Positions 1 through 5,769 of a DNA stretch of 7,301 nt are shown piece after piece. A program made the translations under genes and the position numbers. The stretch is from Kiritimatiellales bacterium (lineage in GTDB: Bacteria; Verrucomicrobiota; Kiritimatiellia; Kiritimatiellales; Pontiellaceae). The stretch lies in the NCBI GenBank assembly GCA_015486775.1, contig WFRA01000323.1:1-7301 (forward strand). Reading direction: 5' to 3'. The number at the start of each line of letters is the position of its first letter. The stretch's first letter is position 1. Below the pieces are notes generated by a model. That model did not search any database, was not told where the DNA came from, and saw nothing but the letters and a program-made list of their open reading frames with translations.

Positions 1-543
1 ATCCTCTACCACATCGTGGACAAATACTGGGCCGACGGGTTACAAGTCGCCTTTATCGCCAACGGCGCCTACCAGCCCATCTTCCACGACATCGCCCACC
101 AGCACAGCATCCGCAACCGCGTGGCAGTCTGCGACTTCGAGGAAGGCCTTTCACACATCGGCTTCGCCGCCTCCGACTTCCTCTTCATGCCCTCGCTCTT
201 CGAGCCCTGCGGCCTCCCCCAGATGACCAGCGCCATCTACGGTTCGCTGCCCATCGCCCGCAACACCGGCGGGCTGCACGACTCGGTCAGCCATCTAGAT
301 GTTAAAGCCGAAACCGGTAATGGCTTCCTCTTCGACACCTACGACTCCGGCGGGCTCGCCTGGGCGGTCGACCAGGCCATGGCCTTCCACCGGCTCGATG
401 CCCAAACGCGCGGCACGCAGATCGAGCGGATCATGCAGGAGAGCAAGCAACGCTTCAACCATGCCGTGACGGCGCAGGCCTATATCGACATCTACCAGAA
501 GATGCTGCACCGCCCGCTCGTCGACGAGGTTTTTGAAAAATAG
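1..543 (+). CDS. glgA: Glycogen/starch synthase (GT5), C-terminal part
   Basis: This is the last 180 residues of a glycosyltransferase that adds glucose from ADP- or UDP-glucose to the non-reducing end of a growing alpha-1,4-glucan in the cytoplasm. The reading frame is open from base 1, so the start and the N-terminal Rossmann domain lie outside the window. The visible part is the second Rossmann domain. Fragment residues 58-75 carry the family signature (ASDFLFMPSLFEPCGLPQM, where FEPCGL holds the nucleotide-sugar-binding Glu-68), and residues 86-96 carry ARNTGGLHDSV, the GT5 donor-site loop. The C-terminal helices end in a typical 'YIDIYQKML' stretch. The gene ends in TAG, 13 nt before the branching-enzyme ATG, so the two are almost certainly one operon. 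The motifs fit GT5 rather than GT4 synthases. Donor preference cannot be read from this fragment. Confidence 0.92.
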   Translation: MLYHIVDKYWADGLQVAFIANGAYQPIFHDIAHQHSIRNRVAVCDFEEGLSHIGFAASDFLFMPSLFEPCGLPQMTSAIYGSLPIARNTGGLHDSVSHLDVKAETGNGFLFDTYDSGGLAWAVDQAMAFHRLDAQTRGTQIERIMQESKQRFNHAVTAQAYIDIYQKMLHRPLVDEVFEK

Positions 544-551
544 GCAGGTGG
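542..551 (+). promoter_or_regulatory. Ribosome binding site that decides the glgB start
   Basis: The purine-rich stretch AGGCAGGTGG overlaps the glgA stop codon and ends 5 nt before the ATG at 557. This favours ATG 557 over the in-frame TTG at 533, which lies inside glgA and has no comparable site. The overlap with the glgA terminus suggests translational coupling (inference). Confidence 0.55.
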
Positions 552-556
552 CTCCC

Positions 557-2566
557 ATGAGAAAAAAACACCTCACAAAGCTTTCCGACGACCCCTATCT
601 GGCACCCTACCTCGGCCAGATCCGGCAGCGCGCCGACCATATCCAGGCCTTGGAACACCGCCTCACCGGCGGCGAGATCTCGCTCGACGAGTTTTCCAAC
701 GCGCACGAATACTACGGCCTGCACTTCCGCGACGGCCAATGGATCTTCCGCGAATGGGCGCCCAACGCCACCGCCATCTATCTCGTCGGCGACTTTTCAA
801 ACTGGGAGCAGACCGACGCCTTTGCGCTGCACTACGGCGATGGCAATGGCGTTTGGGAAATCGAGTTGCCCGCCGATGCCCTGACGCACGGCGACCTCTA
901 CAAGCTCAAGGTCTACTGGCCGGGCGGCGGTGGCGAGCGGCTGCCCGCCTACACCCGCCGCGTGGTGCAGGATCCCGAAACGCACATTTTCAGCGCCCAG
1001 GTCTGGCGGCCCCAAACCCCCTATGCTTGGAAATTTCCAAACCCCGGAAAGCCGGTCGGCGCCCCGCTCATCTACGAATCGCACGTCGGCATGGCGCAGG
1101 AGGAACCCAAGGTCGGCACCTACCTCGAATACAAGGAAAAAATCCTGCCGCGCATTGTCGAGGCGGGCTACAACACCGTCCAGCTCATGGGCATCATGGA
1201 GCATCCATACTACGGCTCCTTCGGCTACCACGTCTCCAACTTTTTCGCCGCCTCCTCGCGCTTCGGCACCCCCGAAGAGCTCAAGGAGCTCGTCGACGCC
1301 TGCCACGGAGCCGGCCTCGCCGTCATCATGGATCTTGTCCACTCCCACGCCGTCAAGAACGAGGAAGAGGGGCTTTCGCGCTTCGACGGCACCACCTACC
1401 AATATTTCCACGAAGGCGCGCGCGGCGAACACGATGCCTGGGACTCGCGCTGCTTCGACTACTCCAAGCCCGAAGTCCTCCACTTCCTCCTCTCCAACGC
1501 CCGCTACTGGCTCGACGAATTCAACTTCGACGGCTACCGCTTCGACGGCGTCACCTCCATGCTCTACCACCACCGCGGCCTCGGCACCGCCTTCACCGAC
1601 TACTCCTGCTACTTCGACGGCTCCGTCGACCTCGATGCCTTCGCCTACCTCTCGCTCTCCAACCAGCTCATCCACGAAGTCCGCCCCCACGCCATCACCA
1701 TCGCCGAGGATGTCTCCGGCATGCCCGGCCTCGGTGCGCCTGGCAAGGAAGGCGGATGCGGGTTCGACTACCGCCTCTCCATGGGCGTACCCGACTGCTG
1801 GTTCAAACTCGCCAACGACACCCCCGACGAAGAGTGGAACATGGGCTGGCTCTACCACGAGCTCTCCAGCCACCGCGCCGACGAGCAGGTCATCTCCTAC
1901 GTCGAATCGCACGACCAGGCCATGGTCGGCGGCAAGACCTTCATCTTCGAGCTCATCGACGCCGCCATGTACTACTCCATGGGCATCGACCAGCACGACC
2001 TCGTTGTCGACCGCGGCATCGCCCTGCACAAAATGGCGCGGCTCGCCACCCTCGGCGCCGCCGCCCACGGCTACCTCAACTTTATGGGTAACGAATTCGG
2101 CCACCCCGAATGGATCGACTTTCCAAGGGAAGGAAACAACTGGTCATACCACTACGCCCGCCGCCAATGGAGCCTGCGCGACAACCCCGAACTCAAATTC
2201 CACGCCCTCGCCGACTTCGACCGCGCCATGATCCGCCTCGCCCGCGAGCACGGCATCCTCGGCAGCGAACCCGTCCAGCAACGGCTCATCAACGAAGGCG
2301 ACAAATTCATGGCCTTCGAGCACCACGGCCTGACCTTCTGCCTCAACTTCCACCCCGAAAAATCCTTCACCGACTATCCCGTCGATGTCCCGCCCGGAAA
2401 ATACCGCCTCGTCCTCAACACCGACGAATCACGCTTCGGGGGCTTCGACCTCGTCGAAAAAGAGCAGGTTTTCCAAACCCTGGAATTCAACGACCACGGC
2501 ACCGCCCGCCACCAGATCCACCTCTACATCCCTGCCCGCACCGGCTTGGTGCTGGAACGGGTGTAG
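557..2566 (+). CDS. glgB: 1,4-alpha-glucan (glycogen) branching enzyme, GH13, eukaryote-like type
   Basis: The enzyme cuts alpha-1,4-glucan chains and re-attaches them through alpha-1,6 bonds, making glycogen branches in the cytoplasm. From ATG 557 the protein has 669 residues. Residues about 60-150 form a CBM48 beta-sandwich (REWAPNATAIYLVGDFSNWE near 65-84). The GH13 TIM barrel follows, with nucleophile Asp-330 in FDGYRFDGVTSML, acid/base Glu-384 in IAEDVSG and third acid Asp-453 in ESHDQ. The all-beta C-terminal domain covers roughly the last 100 residues. Stretches such as YYGSFGYHVSNFFAASSRFG and WDSRCFDYSKPEVLHFLLSN, and the spacing of the catalytic blocks, closely resemble eukaryotic GBE1/plant branching enzymes (GH13_8) rather than the usual bacterial GlgB (GH13_9). 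All catalytic residues are present and length is normal, so it should be active. It is the second gene of an operon with glgA. Parts of its 3' end recur twice downstream as relics. Antisense and shifted open frames here are composition effects. Confidence 0.95.
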   Translation: MRKKHLTKLSDDPYLAPYLGQIRQRADHIQALEHRLTGGEISLDEFSNAHEYYGLHFRDGQWIFREWAPNATAIYLVGDFSNWEQTDAFALHYGDGNGVWEIELPADALTHGDLYKLKVYWPGGGGERLPAYTRRVVQDPETHIFSAQVWRPQTPYAWKFPNPGKPVGAPLIYESHVGMAQEEPKVGTYLEYKEKILPRIVEAGYNTVQLMGIMEHPYYGSFGYHVSNFFAASSRFGTPEELKELVDACHGAGLAVIMDLVHSHAVKNEEEGLSRFDGTTYQYFHEGARGEHDAWDSRCFDYSKPEVLHFLLSNARYWLDEFNFDGYRFDGVTSMLYHHRGLGTAFTDYSCYFDGSVDLDAFAYLSLSNQLIHEVRPHAITIAEDVSGMPGLGAPGKEGGCGFDYRLSMGVPDCWFKLANDTPDEEWNMGWLYHELSSHRADEQVISYVESHDQAMVGGKTFIFELIDAAMYYSMGIDQHDLVVDRGIALHKMARLATLGAAAHGYLNFMGNEFGHPEWIDFPREGNNWSYHYARRQWSLRDNPELKFHALADFDRAMIRLAREHGILGSEPVQQRLINEGDKFMAFEHHGLTFCLNFHPEKSFTDYPVDVPPGKYRLVLNTDESRFGGFDLVEKEQVFQTLEFNDHGTARHQIHLYIPARTGLVLERV

Positions 2567-2612
2567 GGCATTTCACGAACGAAATGTCGTCGACGCGTTC
2601 TTTGCGTACGAG

Positions 2613-2637
2613 CAAGCGACGAGGACGTCGCTTCTAC
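2613..2637 (+). repeat. REP-like palindrome, copy A
   Basis: A 25-nt unit with 7-bp arms AAGCGAC (2614-2620) and GTCGCTT (2627-2633) around a 6-nt loop, followed by CTAC. The same unit occurs on the opposite strand at 5725-5749 with 24 of 25 bases identical. Two near-identical copies in non-coding DNA within 3.1 kb indicate a dispersed extragenic palindrome family. Whether it is mobilised by a REP-associated tyrosine transposase cannot be seen here. Confidence 0.7.
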
Positions 2638-2718
2638 AAGACAGTTCCGCGCGTGAATTGCTCTAGTATCCTGCAACACCTTGATCCTCCGATTCGATAC
2701 AATAGAACTTTTTAAACC

Positions 2719-2790
2719 GAACGCGAAGGCAGCAAAGACATCCGAAAAACCACCCATACCTTGCTTCGCGACCTTTGCGGCCTTCTGTTC
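2719..2790. repeat. Imperfect inverted repeat (GCAAAG/GCGAAGG type)
   Basis: The left arm GAACGCGAAGGCAGCAAAG (2719-2737) is the near reverse complement of the right arm CTTTGCGGCCTTCTGTTC (2773-2790). Weaker pairing continues inward (2738-2746 with 2764-2772). The bases resemble a 'gaacGCGAAGGCGCAAAG' class of dispersed intergenic repeat that I recall from many environmental genomes. That comparison is from memory, not from a search. Confidence 0.55.
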
Positions 2791-2851
2791 AATTCATAGT
2801 TTAACCTGTGACAAGGTATCACTCATTGAACAATGCGGTGTGGTTGGTGTG

Positions 2852-2868
2852 GCAGGCTGGAAGCCTGC
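2852..2868. repeat. Short hairpin palindrome
   Basis: GCAGGCT and AGCCTGC form a perfect 7-bp stem around GGA. No T-run follows, so it is not a standard terminator. It lies 14 nt before the branching-enzyme relic at 2883 and is probably another dispersed repeat unit. Confidence 0.45.
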
Positions 2869-2882
2869 GATACATACATACC

Positions 2883-2921
2883 GCCCGCACCGACCTCGTC
2901 CTCGAGCGCATCCAAGCATAG
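2883..2921 (+). pseudogene. Relic of a branching-enzyme 3' end (short copy)
   Basis: Read from 2883, the bases encode ARTDLVLERIQA and a TAG stop, matching the end of the intact branching enzyme (ARTGLVLERV, stop). The relic at 5851-5890 is closer still: 35 of 40 bases agree, against poorer agreement with the functional gene after the first ten or so bases. Similarity stops abruptly upstream at 2883 and at the base after the stop codon. No start codon or longer frame exists, so nothing is expected to be made. This copy is short enough that it would be doubtful alone; the second longer relic makes it credible. Confidence 0.6.
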
Positions 2922-2948
2922 GCAAGAAAATGTCAAATCCTCTGTTGC

Positions 2949-2966
2949 GTGGCCACGTTAGGCCAC
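2949..2966 (-). other. Hairpin over the antitoxin stop codon
   Basis: GTGGCC (2949-2954) and GGCCAC (2961-2966) form a 6-bp GC-rich stem whose loop contains the antitoxin stop codon. It could pause or end minus-strand transcription, but no T-run follows on that strand, so a terminator call is not supported. Confidence 0.3.
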
Positions 2967-3233
2967 CTCAAGCCGCATGCGCTTTCCAATAGCAGCGGTG
3001 TACCGGATCAGGGTTGAAACCTTGACGTTCTGCGGGCCGCTTTCGAACTGGGCCACATAGGAGCGGTTCACATGCATCCGACCGGCCACTTCCGCCTGGG
3101 TCATTCCGGCCGCTTTCCGCGCCGCCTTCAAGTTGTCGCTGATCTCAAGCCGTTCAAGCTCTTCGGCTACCTGAGCCGAGAAGTCCGGATATTTTGCATT
3201 CTGCTCTTTTTCAAATTGGTCGAGTGTCTTCAT
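2958..3233 (-). CDS. XRE-family antitoxin (HigA-like)
   Basis: A 91-residue DNA-binding protein that in this family neutralises a RelE/HigB-type toxin and represses its own operon. Residues 31-85 form an XRE helix-turn-helix: helix 2 at about 45-53 (TQAEVAGRM) and the recognition helix at about 56-64 (NRSYVAQFE), followed by the usual SGPQNVKVSTLIRYTAAIG segment. The N-terminal 30 residues are charged and helical and are the likely toxin-contact part. The ATG is preceded by AGGAAG with a 5-nt gap. The ancestral toxin frame ends in a TGA that overlaps this ATG (ATGA), a typical toxin-first coupled arrangement. Because the toxin gene is broken, this antitoxin is now probably an orphan that may still act as a repressor or protect against a related toxin (inference). 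Confidence 0.85.
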   Translation of the reverse strand: MKTLDQFEKEQNAKYPDFSAQVAEELERLEISDNLKAARKAAGMTQAEVAGRMHVNRSYVAQFESGPQNVKVSTLIRYTAAIGKRMRLEVA

Positions 3234-3603
3234 GGTTGCTTCCTTTGCCTGAAAAAATCTCTCTTTCGTTTTTCCGCTGTACGGATCTCCTTTAGCGGTG
3301 TTTTCTGCGTCTTCTTCTGGAACCCGAGGGCGACCACAACCACCTCCGACCCGTCAAAGAAACAGAGCAGGCGGAAAATATTCCGATCATCCTAGAAAAT
3401 GCAGTTGCCAAGTTTGCCGCGAATACAAGACCGTCCGTGCCCTTCATCTTGCAAAAGCGCGAAGCCGGAACCGATGGATTCGTTTCTATATACCGCAATA
3501 CGTCCACAATCTTCACTTGAGCCGAAACATCCAGCGAATCGATAAATTTTTCAACTGGCCGCCCTCCCGAAGCTGTTTCGCAGAATATTACCGTCCTCCA
3601 CAT
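3230..3603 (-). pseudogene. Frameshifted RelE/HigB-type toxin (Gp49-like, PF05973)
   Basis: The intact gene would encode a roughly 115-residue ribosome-dependent mRNA interferase. From ATG 3603 the frame reads MWRTVIFCETASGGRPVEKF and goes on to a conserved KMKGTDGL block (3450-3427), then turns into unrelated residues and a run of Arg, stopping at 3292. The family's continuation is in another frame: RGKLGNCIF (3421-3395), an in-frame TAG (3394-3392), then FFDGSEVVVVALGFQKKTQ and a basic tail ending in TGA at 3232-3230, overlapping the antitoxin ATG. At least one frameshift near 3426-3422 and one stop, or several indels around 3390, are needed. The product from ATG 3603 would keep the N-terminal half but lose the conserved C-terminal strands, so it should be inactive. 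A sequencing error could explain one lesion, less easily both. Confidence 0.8.
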
Positions 3604-3611
3604 GATCGGCA

Positions 3612-3640
3612 AACGTAAGCGTAGACTAACACACTGTCAA
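3612..3640 (-). promoter_or_regulatory. Candidate sigma-70-type promoter of the toxin-antitoxin pair
   Basis: On the minus strand a perfect -35 TTGACA (3640-3635) is followed after 17 nt by TACGTT (3617-3612), a weak -10 matching three of six consensus bases. The toxin ATG (3603) lies only 8 nt after the -10, so the transcript would be almost leaderless. That agrees with the absence of a Shine-Dalgarno sequence before this ATG. The call rests on the good -35 and spacing; the -10 is poor. Confidence 0.4.
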
Positions 3641-3930
3641 CCCCGAATTCCACCTCCCGCAAGCCCCACCGCGCCCTCAAAAGCCCCTCTGCCACAGGGA
3701 GCCTCATCATACGGCACCCCAATTCGTCGCTTTCCTGCCATTCATTCGCAGCCCTCGTTTTGCATACGAAGAGGCACGCAAGAATGTAGAATAAGCGTCT
3801 CGCTTGTTTTACGCCAAAGTGGAAGCGGACGGGCGGTTGCCGCAGGGCGTTTTATTCCGCCGTTCCGATCCCCGGATTTTCAAAAAATCGTCCTTGCCCA
3901 CAAAACACCTACATATTACAGTGCATTTCG

Positions 3931-3938
3931 AGGGGGAG
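3931..3938 (+). promoter_or_regulatory. Ribosome binding site of the AraC-type gene
   Basis: AGGGGGAG ends 3 nt before ATG 3942. It is the only good Shine-Dalgarno-like site in the open frame and decides the start in favour of 3942 over the TTG at 3804. The spacing is a little short. Confidence 0.5.
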
Positions 3939-3941
3939 ACG

Positions 3942-4775
3942 ATGGTGCAAGGCTTCCATTTCAAGAATATGCTGCCACCGGAAGAGGTGTTGCCGGATGG
4001 TGCTTGCGAATCCAACAACTTGATGGAAGACCTCGCGGGTCAATTTGCAAGGAGCACCGGCGAACCCATCGTGTTCGACCTCCCCCGCCGTTCGGACCGG
4101 GATGGCCGCTGCATCCTTTTGGAGCACCCCCACCCCTCCTGCCTTGCCGCCAACTGCCCTTCCGGAGAGGAGTGCAAAAAGCTATGGAACGAGCATCTTG
4201 GAATTGCCTGCGGCTCGCACACCATCACCCAATGGCAATGTCCCGGCGGGAATACCGCGCTTATCGGTTGCGTCCGCGTCGATGCCCACCTGCTCTACAT
4301 CGGCAAGGTCGTCCTGCGCCCCCGTTCCAACGAAACAAACACCCCTCTTGTCAAAAACACCATGTACGGCACGCTCAGGGAAATGGAGCTCACCATTCAA
4401 AACAGCATCCTCAAGCAAAAGCTGGAGACCGAACCCCAAACCACCAACCGTGCTAGGCAAAAGACCCCCGAGCCGGAACACCCCGCCGTCAAGCACGCCA
4501 TCGACCACATCAACGAACACTATCGCAATGCCAACCTCTCGCTGATCAGCGTCGCCGACGCCATCGGAATCAGCCCCGGCTACCTCTCCACCCTTTTCCA
4601 TGGCCAGACCGGCATCGCCCTCCACGACCATGTGCGAAAACTGCGCCTCGACAGCGCGCGGGAGCTGATGGAAACCACCCACCTCACCCTCTCCGAAATC
4701 GCCCGCCACACCGGATTCTCCACCTCCCGAAACCTCCGCCGCGCCCTCGATCAGGCCGGAAAAAGCAAAAAATAG
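3942..4775 (+). CDS. AraC-family transcriptional regulator with cysteine-rich PocR-like sensor domain
   Basis: A 277-residue cytoplasmic regulator. The N-terminal 150 or so residues resemble a PocR-type ligand-binding domain: a helix (NLMEDLAGQFARSTGEPIVF), then HPSCLAANCPSGEECKKLW and QWQCPGGNTALIGCVRVDAH followed by YIGKVVL. Cysteines at 67, 72, 78, 90, 100 and 110 could bind a metal, Fe-S cluster or small ligand; the ligand is unknown. A charged linker (about 150-178) leads to a two-part AraC helix-turn-helix from residue 180, with LSLISVADAIGISPGYLSTLF as first and LTLSEIARHTGFSTSRNLRR as second motif. The end is short: the usual 'YFSRVFKKETGxTPxxYR' tail is replaced by RNLRRALDQAGKSKK, which may weaken the second motif or be a lineage variant. 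The PEP-CTERM gene follows 123 nt downstream on the same strand with no terminator between, so it is a possible target or operon partner (inference). PocR assignment is by pattern only. Confidence 0.8.
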   Translation: MVQGFHFKNMLPPEEVLPDGACESNNLMEDLAGQFARSTGEPIVFDLPRRSDRDGRCILLEHPHPSCLAANCPSGEECKKLWNEHLGIACGSHTITQWQCPGGNTALIGCVRVDAHLLYIGKVVLRPRSNETNTPLVKNTMYGTLREMELTIQNSILKQKLETEPQTTNRARQKTPEPEHPAVKHAIDHINEHYRNANLSLISVADAIGISPGYLSTLFHGQTGIALHDHVRKLRLDSARELMETTHLTLSEIARHTGFSTSRNLRRALDQAGKSKK

Positions 4776-4898
4776 CCAAATCGTAAAAACTGGCTCCCTT
4801 TCGGAAGTATTGGTCGTTGCCCATCTCCTCCATCAATAACAAGTTCGGCTCGTGACTGCGGAGCATGGTGCCCCCGGTTGAAAATAAGGAGAAATAAG

Positions 4899-5570
4899 AT
4901 GAAGTACGCAAAATCATTGCTTGCCACCGTGCTGGTGGTGGGAATCGTTCCCTCGCTGATGGCCGTGCCTATATCGGTTCTTGTTGATGACACGCCAAAG
5001 CAGGATCCCTTGCTTGGCGGTACGCACGAGCTAGGCGTTGGCTTCCCGTCCAACGAACTCATCAGCGCAACCGAAGTGGCCTGGGGAGGGCATGTTCCGT
5101 GTCCGGCGGACTACCAAGACGGAGGTGCGGTTCAAGTCCAGATCACCAACCAGAGTGGTCGGGACTGGACAAATCTGGTCTATGTGGCCGATCCGGAAAC
5201 AACTCTGTCGAACGACGACGGCTTGATTGCGGATGCCACGGTTCCTGATGTCTTTACGCAAGCGTTCAATATCGACAACCTTGGTGCCAACACCCCGCTC
5301 GTGTTTGAAAGCATGGTTGCCGACAACATCTTCCAGGCCGGCGAAACATGGGAGTTTGTTATTCAGGAATACAGCAGTTCTCTCGGTCTTTCGGAGGCTC
5401 TTCTGGATTCTTGGGATTCCAACAACAACCGTGGACAAGTCGCCGGTGCCTCCGCTGGCGGCCCCCCTTCCTCAGGTAGCATCATCGCAATTCCCGAGCC
5501 CGGCACGCTGGCTCTCTTGGGTGTTGCGGGAGGCATTGCCCTGTTTTTCCGACGCTTGCACCTGCACTGA
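4899..5570 (+). CDS. PEP-CTERM sorting-domain protein, exported, function unknown
   Basis: A 223-residue secreted protein. ATG 4899 is preceded by AAGGAG (4886-4891) with a 7-nt gap; the in-frame TTG at 4878 has no such site. Residues 1-22 form a signal peptide (KYAK, then LLATVLVVGIVPSLMA, likely cut before Val-23). The mature part is acidic and rich in Asp, Asn, Gly and Thr, with short hydrophobic strands (VQVQITNQSGRDWTNLVYV at 78-96, ETWEFVIQEY at 149-158) suggesting a beta-sandwich. I recognise no enzyme motif. A Gly/Ser/Ala-rich linker (about 179-194) leads to the PEP-CTERM signal: IPEPGTLALL at 198-207, a hydrophobic span to about 217, then Arg-Arg. In bacteria with exosortase this tail is recognised and cleaved after Sec export, giving surface or extracellular proteins, often linked to exopolysaccharide. 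No exosortase lies in the window. A strong terminator closes the gene. Confidence 0.88.
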   Translation: MKYAKSLLATVLVVGIVPSLMAVPISVLVDDTPKQDPLLGGTHELGVGFPSNELISATEVAWGGHVPCPADYQDGGAVQVQITNQSGRDWTNLVYVADPETTLSNDDGLIADATVPDVFTQAFNIDNLGANTPLVFESMVADNIFQAGETWEFVIQEYSSSLGLSEALLDSWDSNNNRGQVAGASAGGPPSSGSIIAIPEPGTLALLGVAGGIALFFRRLHLH

Positions 5571-5591
5571 TCAAAACAGCCAGAGCGATCG

Positions 5592-5622
5592 AAACCACCC
5601 CGGCCTTCCGGGGTGGTTTTTT
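5592..5622 (+). terminator. Rho-independent terminator after the PEP-CTERM gene
   Basis: An AAACCACCCCGG stem pairs with a following CCGGGGTGGTTT across a tiny loop and runs into a row of six T (5617-5622). It begins 22 nt after the stop codon. The strong GC stem and T-run make this the clearest terminator in the window. Confidence 0.9.
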
Positions 5623-5724
5623 GCATGTGGGTGCTGTGGAGGCCGGGGTCAGGGGTGCCAGAGTCTGTGAGGCCGGTGCCAGTCCGATATTTTAATCATA
5701 AGGGGATTCTATGGACGAGACACC
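5623..5724. other. Non-coding stretch with short direct repeats
   Basis: No gene is seen. GAGGCCGG occurs at about 5639 and again at about 5669, followed by GTCAGGGGTGCCAG and TGCCAG respectively. A tiny open frame (MDETP, stop) starts at 5711 after AAGGGG and ends at the edge of the REP-like palindrome. The GGGGTCAG/GGTGCCAG wording recalls sequences flanking REP-associated transposase genes in environmental genomes, but this is from memory and weak. Confidence 0.35.
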
Positions 5725-5749
5725 GTAGAAGCGACGTCCCCGTCGCTTG
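5725..5749 (-). repeat. REP-like palindrome, copy B (inverted to copy A)
   Basis: Arms AAGCGAC (5729-5735) and GTCGCTT (5742-5748) enclose GTCCCC. Its reverse complement equals the unit at 2613-2637 in 24 of 25 positions, the sole difference lying in the loop. It ends 20 nt before the longer branching-enzyme relic, while copy A begins 46 nt after the intact glgB stop, so the two copies bracket the accessory genes in opposite orientation. Confidence 0.7.
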
Positions 5750-5769
5750 CCGGGAATGGATCGAGCAGG

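Larger units (their letters stand above)
2567..2957. other. Intergenic stretch with repeats and a gene relic, no intact gene
   Basis: No convincing coding sequence is seen in these 391 nt between glgB and the converging antitoxin gene. The stretch holds a small hairpin just after glgB (CATTTC/GAAATG at 2571-2586, without a T-run), a REP-like palindrome (2613-2637), an imperfect inverted repeat (2719-2790), a tight hairpin (2852-2868) and a branching-enzyme 3'-end relic (2883-2921). The pair ATACCTTG (2757-2764) and CAAGGTAT (2812-2819) is a further inverted match. No clear intrinsic terminator for the glg operon is visible. Confidence 0.6.
3604..3941. other. Divergent intergenic region between toxin relic and AraC gene
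   Basis: 338 nt carrying the control regions of two divergent transcripts. It holds the candidate minus-strand promoter (3612-3640) and a 16-nt stretch at 3698-3713 matching 5931-5946 in 15 positions. A TAGAAT (3787-3792) is a possible plus-strand -10, but TTGCAT lies 21 nt upstream, too far for a good pair. The AraC frame is open back to a TTG at 3804, but this upstream part has no ribosome binding site and does not resemble a known domain. I treat it as non-coding. Confidence 0.5.

Noticed and set aside
533..556. TTG at 533 as glgB start
   Set aside because: It lies within glgA without a ribosome binding site; ATG 557 has AGGCAGGTGG at suitable spacing.
797..2104. Long antisense open frame of 435 codons inside glgB
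   Set aside because: It mirrors the GC-rich third-position codon use of glgB, has a low-complexity Val/Gly/Glu composition and no domain or ribosome binding site.
739..2231. Two long shifted plus-strand open frames inside glgB
   Set aside because: Arg/Pro-rich and Ser/Thr/Pro-rich low-complexity translations are typical shadows of a GC-rich gene; the true frame carries all GH13 motifs.
3602..4456. 284-codon plus-strand open frame across the AraC region
   Set aside because: Out of frame with the PocR-like and AraC motifs, with a Pro/Arg-rich translation and no family resemblance.
2613..5749. Intact transposon with 25-nt terminal inverted repeats
   Set aside because: No transposase or integrase lies between the two units, and each unit is itself palindromic, so dispersed REP-like copies are more likely.
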